A stretch of DNA of 8,887 bases from Rhizobium sp. Q54 (GCA_945865855.1 CAMBES010000056.1:1-8887), one strand, 5' to 3'; positions 1 through 7,063 are shown, counted from the stretch's first letter. The notes: a model not told the origin generated them from the sequence alone. Numbers and translations: made by a program.

Positions 1-1
1 G

Positions 2-667
2 TTGGATAAGTTAAATATTAAATCGCATTTTGTTGACGGCTTAAGAGTTACTGACGCAGACACTGTTGAAGTTGTTGAAATGGTTCTCGCTGGCTCAATC
101 AATAAAATGATTGTCAAAGAAATTAATCGCGCCGGTGGCAAAGCAATTGGACTTTGCGGCAAAGATGCAGACATGATTCGTGCGCGCAAAGTTTCAAAAA
201 CTCAGAAAGATCCCGATTCAAATATTGAGAAGATTTTAAATCTCGGCTTCGTTGGCGAGCCTTACCATATCGACCCCGAAATTCTCGCAATGTTTGAAGA
301 TTCCGACATTATTCCGGTAATCGCCCCAATCGGCATCGGCGACAATGGAGAAACTTTTAACATCAACGCCGACACAGTAGCCGGCGCCATTGCTGGCGCG
401 ATGCAAGCTGCGAAGTTAATTATTCTTTCTGATGTTGATGGCGTGATGTTGCCGAATGGCGAACTCGTAAGTCACTTAAATGCTGCAACAGCGAGGCAAA
501 TGATTACTGACGGAATAATTACCGGCGGGATGATTCCAAAAGTTGAAACTTGTTTGAATGCTTTAGAAAAAAGCGTTGGTCACGCTCACATTTTAAACGG
601 CGCAGTAGACAATATTCTGTTGATGGAAATTTTTACCGAGTCTGGCGCTGGGACGATGATTTTGTAG
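2..667 (+). CDS. argB: Acetylglutamate kinase, C-terminal part (5' truncated by window edge)
   Basis: This enzyme phosphorylates N-acetylglutamate, the second step of arginine biosynthesis, in the cytoplasm. The window holds about 221 residues of a family usually near 295-300, so the N-terminal glycine-rich ATP/substrate region lies off the left edge. The frame is open to base 2, and the TTG there is an internal codon rather than a start. Visible signatures in order are VDGLRVTDADTVEVVEMVLAG, GLCGKD followed by IRARKV, DPDSNIE, LGFVGEP, IPVIAPIG, NINADTVAGAIAGA, a SDVDGVM strand, GGMIPKVETC carrying the catalytic-type lysine, and the C-terminal FTESGAGTMI. The GLCGKD, DPDSNIE and GGMIPKVETC wording is what I associate with alphaproteobacterial ArgB; gammaproteobacterial versions differ. 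It ends in TAG and is convergent with the his operon. No arginine-linked neighbour is visible. Confidence 0.95.
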   Translation: MDKLNIKSHFVDGLRVTDADTVEVVEMVLAGSINKMIVKEINRAGGKAIGLCGKDADMIRARKVSKTQKDPDSNIEKILNLGFVGEPYHIDPEILAMFEDSDIIPVIAPIGIGDNGETFNINADTVAGAIAGAMQAAKLIILSDVDGVMLPNGELVSHLNAATARQMITDGIITGGMIPKVETCLNALEKSVGHAHILNGAVDNILLMEIFTESGAGTMIL

Positions 668-807
668 CTGTAAAACACCTACTCTCTCAATTATTTCCTT
701 CTTTGCAGGAAAAGTCCGTCACCTAACTCAGATCCGTCATTAGAATTGTGACAGCATATCGCCAAGCCTTAATTCTATTAGTCTTGTGCGAGCACCTCAC
801 CGATTGA
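668..807. other. Convergent intergenic region, argB to hisIE
   Basis: This 140-bp gap lies between the stops of argB (+) and hisIE (-). It contains a weak 6-bp stem (TTTCCT at 694-699 with AGGAAA at 707-712, 7-nt loop) and the palindromic repeat copy A at 731-781. I see no ORF, no RNA gene, and no GC-rich stem followed by a T-run for either convergent unit. Termination may rely on the repeat hairpin or on Rho; this is inference. Confidence 0.6.
731..781 (+). repeat. Palindromic intergenic repeat, copy A
   Basis: This ~51-bp element begins with GATCCGTCATTAGA (731-744) and ends with CTTAATTCTA (768-777). Both end blocks recur exactly, in inverted orientation, at 7070-7117, while the 23-24 bp between them differ. 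Internally TAGAATT (741-747) pairs perfectly with AATTCTA (771-777), so the transcript could fold into a hairpin on either strand. Conserved ends, an internal hairpin and an intergenic position resemble REP/MITE-like elements. No transposase is visible. Confidence 0.65.
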
Positions 808-1425
808 TTAAGATTTTTGCTTTTCCAACTTCCCGATTCGTTTTTCTAGAACATCTGTAATAACTGAAAAATCTAAACCTTGCCGCCTTAGCAGCACGAG
901 TAAGTGAAAGAGCAAATCCGCTGCTTCATTTGCAAGTTCTTCACTATCTCCCGCTAACGCAGCAAGAGCAACTTCCACCCCCTCCTCTCCAACTTTTTGT
1001 GCGATTCTCTTAGTACCTTCAGCAAATAATTTTGTTACGTAGCTATTCTCTTGCGGATTTTTGTAGCGCGAATCGATGATTTTAATGAGCTTAGAAATGG
1101 TTGGTTGCTCAGTTTTAAAACAACTCACATCACCCTTGTGACAGGTTGGGCCCGTAGGCTTAGCATAGATCAACAATGAATCATTGTCGCAATCAAGAGC
1201 GAGATTTATTAGAGATAAATAATTTCCCGAAGTTTCACCTTTGACCCAAATTCTTCCTTTGCTGCGACTAAAAAAAGTAACTCGTTTAGCGTTAATCGTT
1301 TGTTCAATTGCTTCGCGATTCATGAATCCAACCATTAAAATTTGCATCGATTCACAATCTTGTACAACCGCCGGTATCAAGCCTCCGAGTTTATCAAAAT
1401 TAATTTGATCGATATTAATATTCAT
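808..1425 (-). CDS. hisIE: Bifunctional phosphoribosyl-AMP cyclohydrolase / phosphoribosyl-ATP pyrophosphatase
   Basis: It carries out the second and third steps of histidine synthesis: pyrophosphate removal from PR-ATP (HisE half), then ring opening of PR-AMP (HisI half). The HisI domain (about residues 1-110) shows FFSRSKGR, WVKGETSGN, the metal-binding DCDND (D78, D80, D82), and TCHKGDVSCF with C95, H96 and C102. The HisE domain (about 120-205) shows YVTKLFAEGTKRIAQKVGEE and an ANEAADLLFHLLVLL helix. At 205 aa it is normal for the fused enzyme. The fusion and the GPTCHKG and RIAQKVGEEGVE wording match enterobacterial HisIE; alphaproteobacteria usually keep hisI and hisE as separate genes. 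Its ATG overlaps the hisF stop as ATGA, indicating translational coupling. It is the last gene of the operon. Confidence 0.96.
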   Translation of the reverse strand: MNINIDQINFDKLGGLIPAVVQDCESMQILMVGFMNREAIEQTINAKRVTFFSRSKGRIWVKGETSGNYLSLINLALDCDNDSLLIYAKPTGPTCHKGDVSCFKTEQPTISKLIKIIDSRYKNPQENSYVTKLFAEGTKRIAQKVGEEGVEVALAALAGDSEELANEAADLLFHLLVLLRRQGLDFSVITDVLEKRIGKLEKQKS

Positions 1426-2189
1426 ATCCGTACTTCAATTTTATTTTCTTTTAAGAATTTCTTTAGCTCGCCAATAGCAATTATTTTTTTGTGAAAAACA
1501 CTCGCCGCTAAAGCAGCGGTAACATTAGTTTTTTCAAATAAATCTTTGAAATGCGAAAGAGCTCCCGCGCCTCCAGAGGCAATGAGCGGAACATTTGTCA
1601 ATTCACTAATTTTGATAAGCTGCAAAATATCGTAACCCTTGCGCACCCCATCTTGATTCATGCAATTTAAAACTATTTCCCCAGCGCCGCGCTCTTGAAT
1701 TTCCTTTACCCACTCAATTGTTTTTCTGCCGCTATTAGCTATTTTACTGGCGTCGCCACTATTTTGATAAACAAAATATTCACCGTCTTTTTCAAAACTA
1801 TCGATTCCAACAACTACGCATTGTCTTCCGAATCTATCTGCAAGTTTATTAATCAGCTCAGGATTTTCTAAGGCTGGAGAGTTAATCGAAATTTTATCCG
1901 CACCATTTTCAAGAATAGATTTCGCATCACTAACACTTCTGATTCCGCCTGCGACCGAGAATGGAATATTAATGATTTCAGCAATTTTTTTTATCCACGA
2001 GCGATCAACAATTCGACCATCTGGACTGGCGGTAATATCATAAAAAACCAATTCATCTGCACCCTCATCAGAGTAAGATTTTGCAAGATTTAAAATATCC
2101 CCAACGATTTCATGATTCTGAAATTTTACACCTTTAACAACCTTACCATCCCTAACATCGAGACAGGGAATTATTCTGATTTTGAGCAT
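1422..2189 (-). CDS. hisF: Imidazole glycerol phosphate synthase, cyclase subunit HisF
   Basis: This (beta-alpha)8 barrel uses ammonia supplied by HisH to turn PRFAR into imidazole glycerol phosphate and AICAR. At 255 aa it is full length. The catalytic aspartates are present as D11 (in IIPCLDV) and D130 (in VVVGID), and residues matching the ammonia-gate set are R5, E46, K99 and E171. The phosphate-binding loops VAGGI and IASGGAG are intact. The MNQDGVRKGYD segment, the long 130-160 loop and the C-terminal AALAASVFHKK with a final EVRI closely follow the enterobacterial protein, and the first D of the usual DxDG is N, as there. It is HisF rather than HisA. Its start lies inside the end of hisH with a 19-nt overlap, where other gammaproteobacterial operons carry hisA. 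Confidence 0.96.
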   Translation of the reverse strand: MLKIRIIPCLDVRDGKVVKGVKFQNHEIVGDILNLAKSYSDEGADELVFYDITASPDGRIVDRSWIKKIAEIINIPFSVAGGIRSVSDAKSILENGADKISINSPALENPELINKLADRFGRQCVVVGIDSFEKDGEYFVYQNSGDASKIANSGRKTIEWVKEIQERGAGEIVLNCMNQDGVRKGYDILQLIKISELTNVPLIASGGAGALSHFKDLFEKTNVTAALAASVFHKKIIAIGELKKFLKENKIEVRI

Positions 2190-2785
2190 AAGAGAAAAAA
2201 ATTTTGTAATAACTTCATGCCCGCAACCCCAGATTTCTCTGGATGAAATTGTACTCCGTAAAAATTATTTTTTTTAATCACCGCTGAAAAATTTACGCCG
2301 TAATCACATATGCCAATAGTATATTTCAAATCCACTTGCGGCGCAAAGCTGTGGACGAAATAAAAATTATCTTTCGCAGAAATTCCAGCAAAGAGCGGAT
2401 CATTTTCTTGAAGATAAGTTAAATTATTCCAGCCCATATGTGGCACAACCCTTACTCCTTCAAGCTTTACGACTTTTAATGGAATAAGCCCCAAACATTT
2501 TGCATCATCTTCATCAGATGATTCGCAAAGTAATTGCTGCCCCAAGCATATCCCCAAAAAAGGCTGTTTTATTTCACGAATGACCGCGCTTAATTTTTTT
2601 TCATTAAGCAATTTCATCGCATAACCCGCAGCACCAACTCCTGGCAAAATCACATGACTCGCTTGCGCAATCACACTCGGATCAGCAGTTACCACCGACT
2701 TAATATTTAAGCGATCAATTGCCGCTTGCACCGAGGTAAAATTGGCGCCACCACCATCAACAATGGCAATAAAATTATTTTTCAT
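2171..2785 (-). CDS. hisH: Imidazole glycerol phosphate synthase, glutamine amidotransferase subunit HisH
   Basis: This class I glutaminase supplies ammonia to HisF. At 204 aa it is of usual length. The triad is visible as C80 (FLGICLGQQLL), H181 and E183 (QFHPEKSG). PGVGAAGYAM near residue 48 and PHMGWN near 115 are characteristic, the latter in the gammaproteobacterial wording. The N-terminal VDGGGANFTSV replaces the more common DYGxGN and resembles the enterobacterial DTGCANLNSV. The protein ends NFF followed by LLCSKSE, a few residues past the usual end, and that tail is read through the start of hisF. The ATG overlaps the stop of the upstream fusion gene as ATGA, with an AAGGGA Shine-Dalgarno-like stretch shortly before it. 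Confidence 0.96.
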   Translation of the reverse strand: MKNNFIAIVDGGGANFTSVQAAIDRLNIKSVVTADPSVIAQASHVILPGVGAAGYAMKLLNEKKLSAVIREIKQPFLGICLGQQLLCESSDEDDAKCLGLIPLKVVKLEGVRVVPHMGWNNLTYLQENDPLFAGISAKDNFYFVHSFAPQVDLKYTIGICDYGVNFSAVIKKNNFYGVQFHPEKSGVAGMKLLQNFFLLCSKSE

Positions 2786-4395
2786 AACATTCCCTTCGTT
2801 GATGGAAGATTGCTGCCATTGATTGCAACCGCCTGCCCTAAGGCTTTAGCAACGCATTTAAATATTGCCTCGATCATATGGTGAGTATTTTCTCCAGTCG
2901 CACTGATATGTAATGCGCAACCGAGATTGGTGCTAAAACTCTCGAAAAAGTGCTTCACCATTTCGCAAGGAAATTCGCCAACAAATGGACTCTTAAACTC
3001 AGCTGCAAATTTACAAAATCCCCGACCACTTAGATCAATACTTACTTTTACTTCAGTCTCATCCATCGGTAATAGAAATCCGTAACGATTGAGTCCAACC
3101 TTATCTCCCAAGGCCTGCTTCAATGTTTGTCCTAAAACAATTGCGACATCTTCGACGCTGTGGTGGACGTCAATATTAATATCTCCAATCGCTTTGATGG
3201 TCATCGAAATGCCGCTGTGCTTTGAGAGCTGCGCTAACATGTGATCAAAAAATCCGATGCCAGTTGTGATATTTGAGAGGCCTTTTTCATCTAAGGTTAC
3301 GCAGCACATCACTTCAGTTTCGAAAGTTTTACGACTTTGTGAAGCCTTGCGAATCAAGGGCTCTTCGTCATATGCTTTTGTACCAAGCGCGGCTAGTAAC
3401 AAATTATTTTCTTCCAAATTTCCAACTGTAATTCGCAATGCCGATGGAATATCACTTGTTCTACTTCTGACAATTATTCCCTTCCTTTTCAGGTTTTGAT
3501 ATAGCTCCTCAGCGTCCTTTGCTATCACTAATAAAAAATTCGCTGAACTTTTGTAGACCCTTTCAATCGAAGGCGCCTTTAACAAATTCTGATATAAATA
3601 TTCGCGCTGCTCTTTGAGTTGAGCGATATTTTTTTCCGCATAAAAAAGTCCGATTGGCGAAAGCGCTTCAAGTGCTGCACTGGCGCTCAAGGATGAAATC
3701 GGATATGGTGAGATTACTTTTCGAAGCAGCGCAATAATTTTTGGATCAGCGATAAGAGCGCCAATTCTTGCTGCGGCAAGACCATAGGCCTTAGATAGAG
3801 TTCGCATCACCACCAAATTTGGACATTCTTGCAAAAGAATTGTCGCCGAAGACTCATCAGCAAATTCAATATAAGCCTCATCGACCGCAATTATTCCACG
3901 CTCATTATTAGCAACACATAATGCCTTAATTTCAGCTAAAGAAATTGTCGCGCCGGTTGGATTATTTGGAGTGCACAGGAAAATAATTTTAGGATTGCCA
4001 ATAGCATATCCGTTGATCACGCCTACGCCATTGATGTTTGCCGCCACTGCATAATATCCAAATGTTGGCGAATTAATTGCGACAGAATCGCGATTTGGCA
4101 CACAAAAAACCCTGATCAATAAATCTATACCCTCGTCCATTCCTCGCGTGATTAGCAACTGCGCCTCATTAACTCTGTAAATTTCTGCCAATCTTTTTTT
4201 TAACTTAATTGGCTGAGGTTCGGGATAACGATTCAAAGAATTATTTTTATCGGCATAAGGCATTTGCGGGCTCTCATTGGCATCGAGATAAATCTCTGCC
4301 CCAGAAGAATAAGCTCCTGAATATTCGCCACGTGCTGAGCTGTAGGCCTTAAGACTTAAAATCTCTGGCCTGACAATTTTTTCTAACCAATTCAT
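2782..4395 (-). CDS. hisC-hisB: HisC-HisB fusion: histidinol-phosphate aminotransferase + imidazoleglycerol-phosphate dehydratase
   Basis: One uninterrupted 537-residue frame covers two enzymes. Residues 1 to about 340 are a PLP-dependent HisC: DANESP (38-43), RYPEPQP (56-62), TPNNPTG (142-148), VDEAYIEF (from 171), TLSKAYG with Schiff-base lysine K202, R210, and LRITVG (320-325). Residues about 355-537 are HisB dehydratase: RKTFETEV, GIGFFDHML (H385), HHSVED (411-416), GFLLPMDET, HHMIEA (505-510) and PSTKGML at the end. The linker is only about 15 residues. All expected catalytic and metal-ligand residues are seen, so both halves should work. Two oddities stand out: the HisB-N phosphatase domain present in enterobacteria is absent, and HisC lacks about 14 residues just before the PNNPTG strand. 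The ATG overlaps the hisD stop (ATGA) behind a good GAGGA ribosome site. Confidence 0.95.
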   Translation of the reverse strand: MNWLEKIVRPEILSLKAYSSARGEYSGAYSSGAEIYLDANESPQMPYADKNNSLNRYPEPQPIKLKKRLAEIYRVNEAQLLITRGMDEGIDLLIRVFCVPNRDSVAINSPTFGYYAVAANINGVGVINGYAIGNPKIIFLCTPNNPTGATISLAEIKALCVANNERGIIAVDEAYIEFADESSATILLQECPNLVVMRTLSKAYGLAAARIGALIADPKIIALLRKVISPYPISSLSASAALEALSPIGLFYAEKNIAQLKEQREYLYQNLLKAPSIERVYKSSANFLLVIAKDAEELYQNLKRKGIIVRSRTSDIPSALRITVGNLEENNLLLAALGTKAYDEEPLIRKASQSRKTFETEVMCCVTLDEKGLSNITTGIGFFDHMLAQLSKHSGISMTIKAIGDINIDVHHSVEDVAIVLGQTLKQALGDKVGLNRYGFLLPMDETEVKVSIDLSGRGFCKFAAEFKSPFVGEFPCEMVKHFFESFSTNLGCALHISATGENTHHMIEAIFKCVAKALGQAVAINGSNLPSTKGML

Positions 4396-5672
4396 AAATT
4401 TTCCTCGATCATTTTTCTCCGCAGATTCACTGCGGTTTTGTGTGCATCTAAACCTTCAAGCTGAGCAAGCGTTTCAACCGTGGGCGCTAAAGCGAGCAAT
4501 CCTTCTTTTGAAACTTCCTGAAAAGTGATTGATTTCATAAAACTTTCGACACCTAAACCCGAATAACTTTTCGCATAACCATAAGTTGGAAGAACGTGAT
4601 TGGGGCCAGAAGCATAATCACCGAGAGCTTCAGCAGACCATTTTCCGATAAAAACTGATCCGGCATTTTGCACAAAATTTAAATAATTTCGTGGATTGTC
4701 GATTTGTAAAATCAAGTGTTCGGGGGCAAAAATATTAGAAATAGCAAAGGCCTCATCAAGACTATCAACAATAATAATCGCCGCATTTTCTAGGGACTTC
4801 GTGATAATTTTTTGACGTTGTAAATTTTTTAGCTGCGCCGCGAGAGCTTTATCTACCTGATTTGCCAAGCTTTGTGAAATTGTTATTAATATCACTTTCG
4901 AATCAACATCATGCTCTGCTTGTGATAATAAATCAGCAGCAACCAATTGCCCATTTGCCCGATCATCAGCTATTACTAACACCTCAGAAGGCCCAGCCGG
5001 CATATCCAACGCCGCACCGCACGGATCTTGCGCAACCTGAAGTTTTGCTTCGGTAACATATTTATTTCCCGGACCAAAAATTTTTATTACTTTAGGAATA
5101 GTTTCTGTGCCATAAGCAAGAGCGGCAATCGCTTGTGCACCGCCTACTGCAAATATTTTGTTAATGCCACAAAGCTTCGCCGCATAAATAATTGCCGGAT
5201 TAATTTCTCCATTTTTATTTGGCGGCGTAACAACAATTATTTCCCGACATTTGGCAATTACCGCTGGAATTGCCAACATAAGAAGTGTTGATACCAATGG
5301 CGCGGTGCCGCCAGGAATATAAAGACCGACACGCTCAATTGCCTTATATTCCTTCCAAGCATCTATCCCATTTTTATTTAGACGAAGAGTTTTTGGTAAC
5401 TGTAATTCATGAAAATCGCGGATGTTTTTATAAGCAGTTTCGATCGCATTCTTAACATCATTGCTCAGCTCATCTTCACTATTTCGTGGTATTAATTTAA
5501 CTCCATCGAATAGCTCAGTGTAATAGGAAATGGCAGCATCGCCATCTCTACGAACTCTCGCGATGATGCCGCTAACATTATTAGTTAGCTCCTCTTGTGA
5601 TTCAGAGCTATTGCGATTGAGCGCCAAAGCTTTCTCCTCCTTTGTAGCAGCGTTCCAGGTTAAAATTTTCAT
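4392..5672 (-). CDS. hisD: Histidinol dehydrogenase
   Basis: This NAD-dependent zinc enzyme performs the last two oxidations, histidinol to histidinal to histidine. At 426 aa it is full length. Zinc ligands expected from the enterobacterial enzyme are all present: Q251 and H254 (SQAEHD), D352 (GDYASGPNH) and H411 (LDAHK). The catalytic pair E318-H319 sits in FAPEHL. ERVGLYIPGGTAPLVSTLLM (113-132), VGGAQAIAALAYGTE and FGPGNKYV are typical. The start follows the hisG stop by 3 nt. No convincing Shine-Dalgarno is visible there, so it is probably translated by coupling to hisG. No missing residue was noticed. Confidence 0.97.
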   Translation of the reverse strand: MKILTWNAATKEEKALALNRNSSESQEELTNNVSGIIARVRRDGDAAISYYTELFDGVKLIPRNSEDELSNDVKNAIETAYKNIRDFHELQLPKTLRLNKNGIDAWKEYKAIERVGLYIPGGTAPLVSTLLMLAIPAVIAKCREIIVVTPPNKNGEINPAIIYAAKLCGINKIFAVGGAQAIAALAYGTETIPKVIKIFGPGNKYVTEAKLQVAQDPCGAALDMPAGPSEVLVIADDRANGQLVAADLLSQAEHDVDSKVILITISQSLANQVDKALAAQLKNLQRQKIITKSLENAAIIIVDSLDEAFAISNIFAPEHLILQIDNPRNYLNFVQNAGSVFIGKWSAEALGDYASGPNHVLPTYGYAKSYSGLGVESFMKSITFQEVSKEGLLALAPTVETLAQLEGLDAHKTAVNLRRKMIEENL

Positions 5673-5675
5673 AAA

Positions 5676-6569
5676 TCAAAAAATCATTTTTTCTATCGGC
5701 AGTACTAAAATTGAGCTCGCGCCAAGCTCTTTAAGATTTTCAATCATATCCCAAAAAACTTCTTCGGGACTGACTACATGCACCGCAACTTTTTTGGCAT
5801 CACCTCTCAACTCTAAAATTGTTGGCGATTCACTGCCCGGCAAAATTTGTGCCAATCTTGGTAGTTTGGCGCGATCGATATGCATCATGATATACTTGTT
5901 GCGATTCGCATTTAATACGCCGTTGATCCTAAGTATTAAACGATCAAAAAGGATTTGTTGCTGCTCATCTAAAGCAGTAAGTTTGCGAATAAGAACTGCT
6001 TCACTCGCTTCCACCTGCACAAATTCTTGCAACCCATTCTCGCTTAGAGTTGCCCCACTCGATACCAAATCACAGATCAAATCCGCCACGCCAATTTGCG
6101 GCGCCAACTCAACAGAGCCATGCATTTCAACTATTTGCGCATTGATTTGATTTTTGGCAAGAAAGCTGCGCAGACTGTTTGGATAAGATGTAGCGATGAT
6201 TTTACCGCTTAGATCTTGAAATGACTTATATGCCTTATCCTTAGGTGTGCAAAGGCTTAATCGACATTTGGAAAAACCAAGCGACATGATAGTTTGCGGC
6301 ACATTATTTTTTTCCGAAGAGTTTAGATTTGCCGATTGTTCAGAAAGTAAATTTTGACCAATGATACCAATATCACATATGCCGTTTGCAACCAAACCCG
6401 GAATATCATCATCTCGCGCAAAAATAAAATCGATTCCAAACTTTTCATCTTGAGTAAGTAACTGATGTTTAGTCGCCGAAATTTTGATACCGCATTTTTG
6501 AAGTAAGTCCAAACTACCTTCCGCCAATCTCCCCGATCGCTGCACTGCCATACGCAATTTTTGTCTCAT
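5676..6569 (-). CDS. hisG: ATP phosphoribosyltransferase, long form
   Basis: It catalyses the committed first step, joining ATP and PRPP to form PR-ATP. At 297 aa it is the long form with its own regulatory domain, so no HisZ partner is needed. N-terminal motifs are MAVQRSGRL and ARDDDIPGLV...CDIGIIG. The PRPP loop is DLICDLVSSGATL (163-175). The C-terminal ACT-like domain (about 222-297) starts near NKYIMMH and ends LGASSILVLPIEKM, the site of histidine feedback inhibition in the family. The wording is enterobacterial; alphaproteobacteria commonly use short HisG plus HisZ. The ATG at 6569 has GGAG 7 nt upstream and lies about 35 nt downstream of the predicted transcription start, so it is the first operon gene. 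Confidence 0.96.
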   Translation of the reverse strand: MRQKLRMAVQRSGRLAEGSLDLLQKCGIKISATKHQLLTQDEKFGIDFIFARDDDIPGLVANGICDIGIIGQNLLSEQSANLNSSEKNNVPQTIMSLGFSKCRLSLCTPKDKAYKSFQDLSGKIIATSYPNSLRSFLAKNQINAQIVEMHGSVELAPQIGVADLICDLVSSGATLSENGLQEFVQVEASEAVLIRKLTALDEQQQILFDRLILRINGVLNANRNKYIMMHIDRAKLPRLAQILPGSESPTILELRGDAKKVAVHVVSPEEVFWDMIENLKELGASSILVLPIEKMIF

Positions 6570-6573
6570 TTTG

Positions 6574-6582
6574 ATTCTCCAT
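6574..6582 (-). promoter_or_regulatory. Ribosome binding site of hisG
   Basis: On the minus strand the sequence reads TGGAGAATCAAA and then ATG. GGAG lies 7 nt before the start codon, which fixes the hisG start at 6569. Confidence 0.7.
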
Positions 6583-6605
6583 TTTTTATAAAATTAGTGA
6601 TCTAC

Positions 6606-6625
6606 TGTACTAGTATAGTAGTACA
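6606..6625 (-). promoter_or_regulatory. TrpR-like operator over the his promoter -10 box
   Basis: The plus strand reads TGTACTAGTATAGTAGTACA, an imperfect 20-bp palindrome with 9 of 10 pairs matching. The inner 18 bp agree at 15 positions with the symmetrised E. coli trp operator GTACTAGTTAACTAGTAC (from memory). A second palindrome overlaps it, shifted to 6602-6621 (CTACT...AGTAG around TACTAGTA, also 9 of 10 pairs), suggesting room for two staggered dimers. The site covers the -10 hexamer at 6612-6617, so a bound protein would block RNA polymerase. The adjacent TrpR/YerC-family gene is the obvious candidate; that link is inferred. Confidence 0.8.
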
Positions 6626-6641
6626 AATAATCAAATGTCAA
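6612..6641 (-). promoter_or_regulatory. sigma70-type promoter of the his operon
   Basis: On the minus strand a perfect -35 TTGACA (6641-6636) is followed after 18 bp by -10 TATACT (6617-6612), one base from consensus. The expected start is near 6604-6606, giving a leader of about 35 nt before hisG. That is too short for a histidine-rich leader peptide with attenuator. Confidence 0.85.
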
Positions 6642-6702
6642 TATCTGAGAACGGCGCGTGACGGAAAAGATAAAAGTTTTTTATGTGCAAATCGTGAGAG
6701 CC

Positions 6703-6996
6703 TTATAAGCCCTTAATCTTCTTTAGCATCCTGCGATAACCATTATGAGGCTCATCTTTTAAAAACCTCGCAACTCTGCCAATAGTAGTAAGGCTCGCTC
6801 CAGAGATTTTGTGAATATCTCTGTAGGACAAATCTCCCTTCTCTAACAATCTACACACTCGCCACCTTTCAGCTAGTGCCTCAATTTCTTGAGGCGTACA
6901 CAAATCTTTTAAAAAACTACCCACTTCATCTTTTGTCTTAAGCAATAATAACGCTTCACACAAATCAGTTACGGCACTGCGATGATTATTTTTCAT
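6703..6996 (-). CDS. TrpR/YerC-family transcriptional regulator, candidate his operon repressor
   Basis: This 97-residue, all-helical protein belongs to the Trp-repressor-like superfamily, close to the YerC/YecD group. Diagnostic segments are DLCTPQEIEALAERWRV (31-47) and the helix-turn-helix around 55-79, LSYRDIHKISGASLTTIGRV, where ISGASLTTIGR matches the TrpR second HTH helix (LGAGIATITR). R74 aligns with the TrpR arginine that stacks on the co-repressor. It sits directly upstream of the his promoter, in the same direction, and that promoter carries a trp-operator-like palindrome, so I infer it represses the his operon, perhaps with histidine or another amino acid as co-repressor. YerC-type proteins have been proposed by comparative genomics as histidine regulators (HisR) in Gram-positive bacteria. 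No clear Shine-Dalgarno precedes the ATG, so expression may be low. True TrpR controlling trp genes is less likely, as none are here. Confidence 0.88.
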   Translation of the reverse strand: MKNNHRSAVTDLCEALLLLKTKDEVGSFLKDLCTPQEIEALAERWRVCRLLEKGDLSYRDIHKISGASLTTIGRVARFLKDEPHNGYRRMLKKIKGL

Positions 6997-7019
6997 GAGA
7001 TACTTAATTTCTGAATTGC

Positions 7020-7036
7020 TCGCAAATTATTCGCGA
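7020..7036. promoter_or_regulatory. 17-bp palindrome upstream of the TrpR-like gene
   Basis: TCGCAAATTATTCGCGA is symmetric at 7 of 8 pairs and starts 24 nt before the regulator's ATG. It lies where an operator for that gene would be expected but differs from the his operator. It may bind another factor or be an RNA or DNA structure of unknown role. Confidence 0.4.
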
Positions 7037-7041
7037 TTCTA

Positions 7042-7058
7042 GGGAATAATTTTATCCC
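7042..7058. repeat. Short imperfect palindrome GGGAATAATTTTATCCC
   Basis: GGG/CCC ends with ATAA/TTAT inner arms can pair if one base is bulged. It lies between the 17-bp palindrome and repeat copy B. No T-run follows on either strand, so it is not a typical terminator. Confidence 0.35.
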
Positions 7059-7063
7059 AGATT

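Noticed and set aside
694..712. Intrinsic terminator for argB
   Set aside because: The 6-bp stem is AT-rich and is followed by GTCCGTC rather than a T-run, so I do not list it as a terminator.
3257..3499. Plus-strand open frame opposite the HisC-HisB junction
   Set aside because: Shadow of the fusion gene; no ribosome site or family likeness.
4862..5291. Plus-strand open frames opposite hisD
   Set aside because: Low-complexity translations opposite conserved HisD motifs, with no start signals.
5530..6150. 206-codon plus-strand open frame antisense to hisG/hisD
   Set aside because: It lies opposite two fully conserved enzymes, shows no recognisable domain, and its residues are explained by the reverse-complement codons of hisG and hisD.
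6570..6606. Histidine leader peptide / attenuator ahead of hisG
   Set aside because: The leader from the predicted start is only about 35 nt, with no histidine-codon run and no terminator hairpin.
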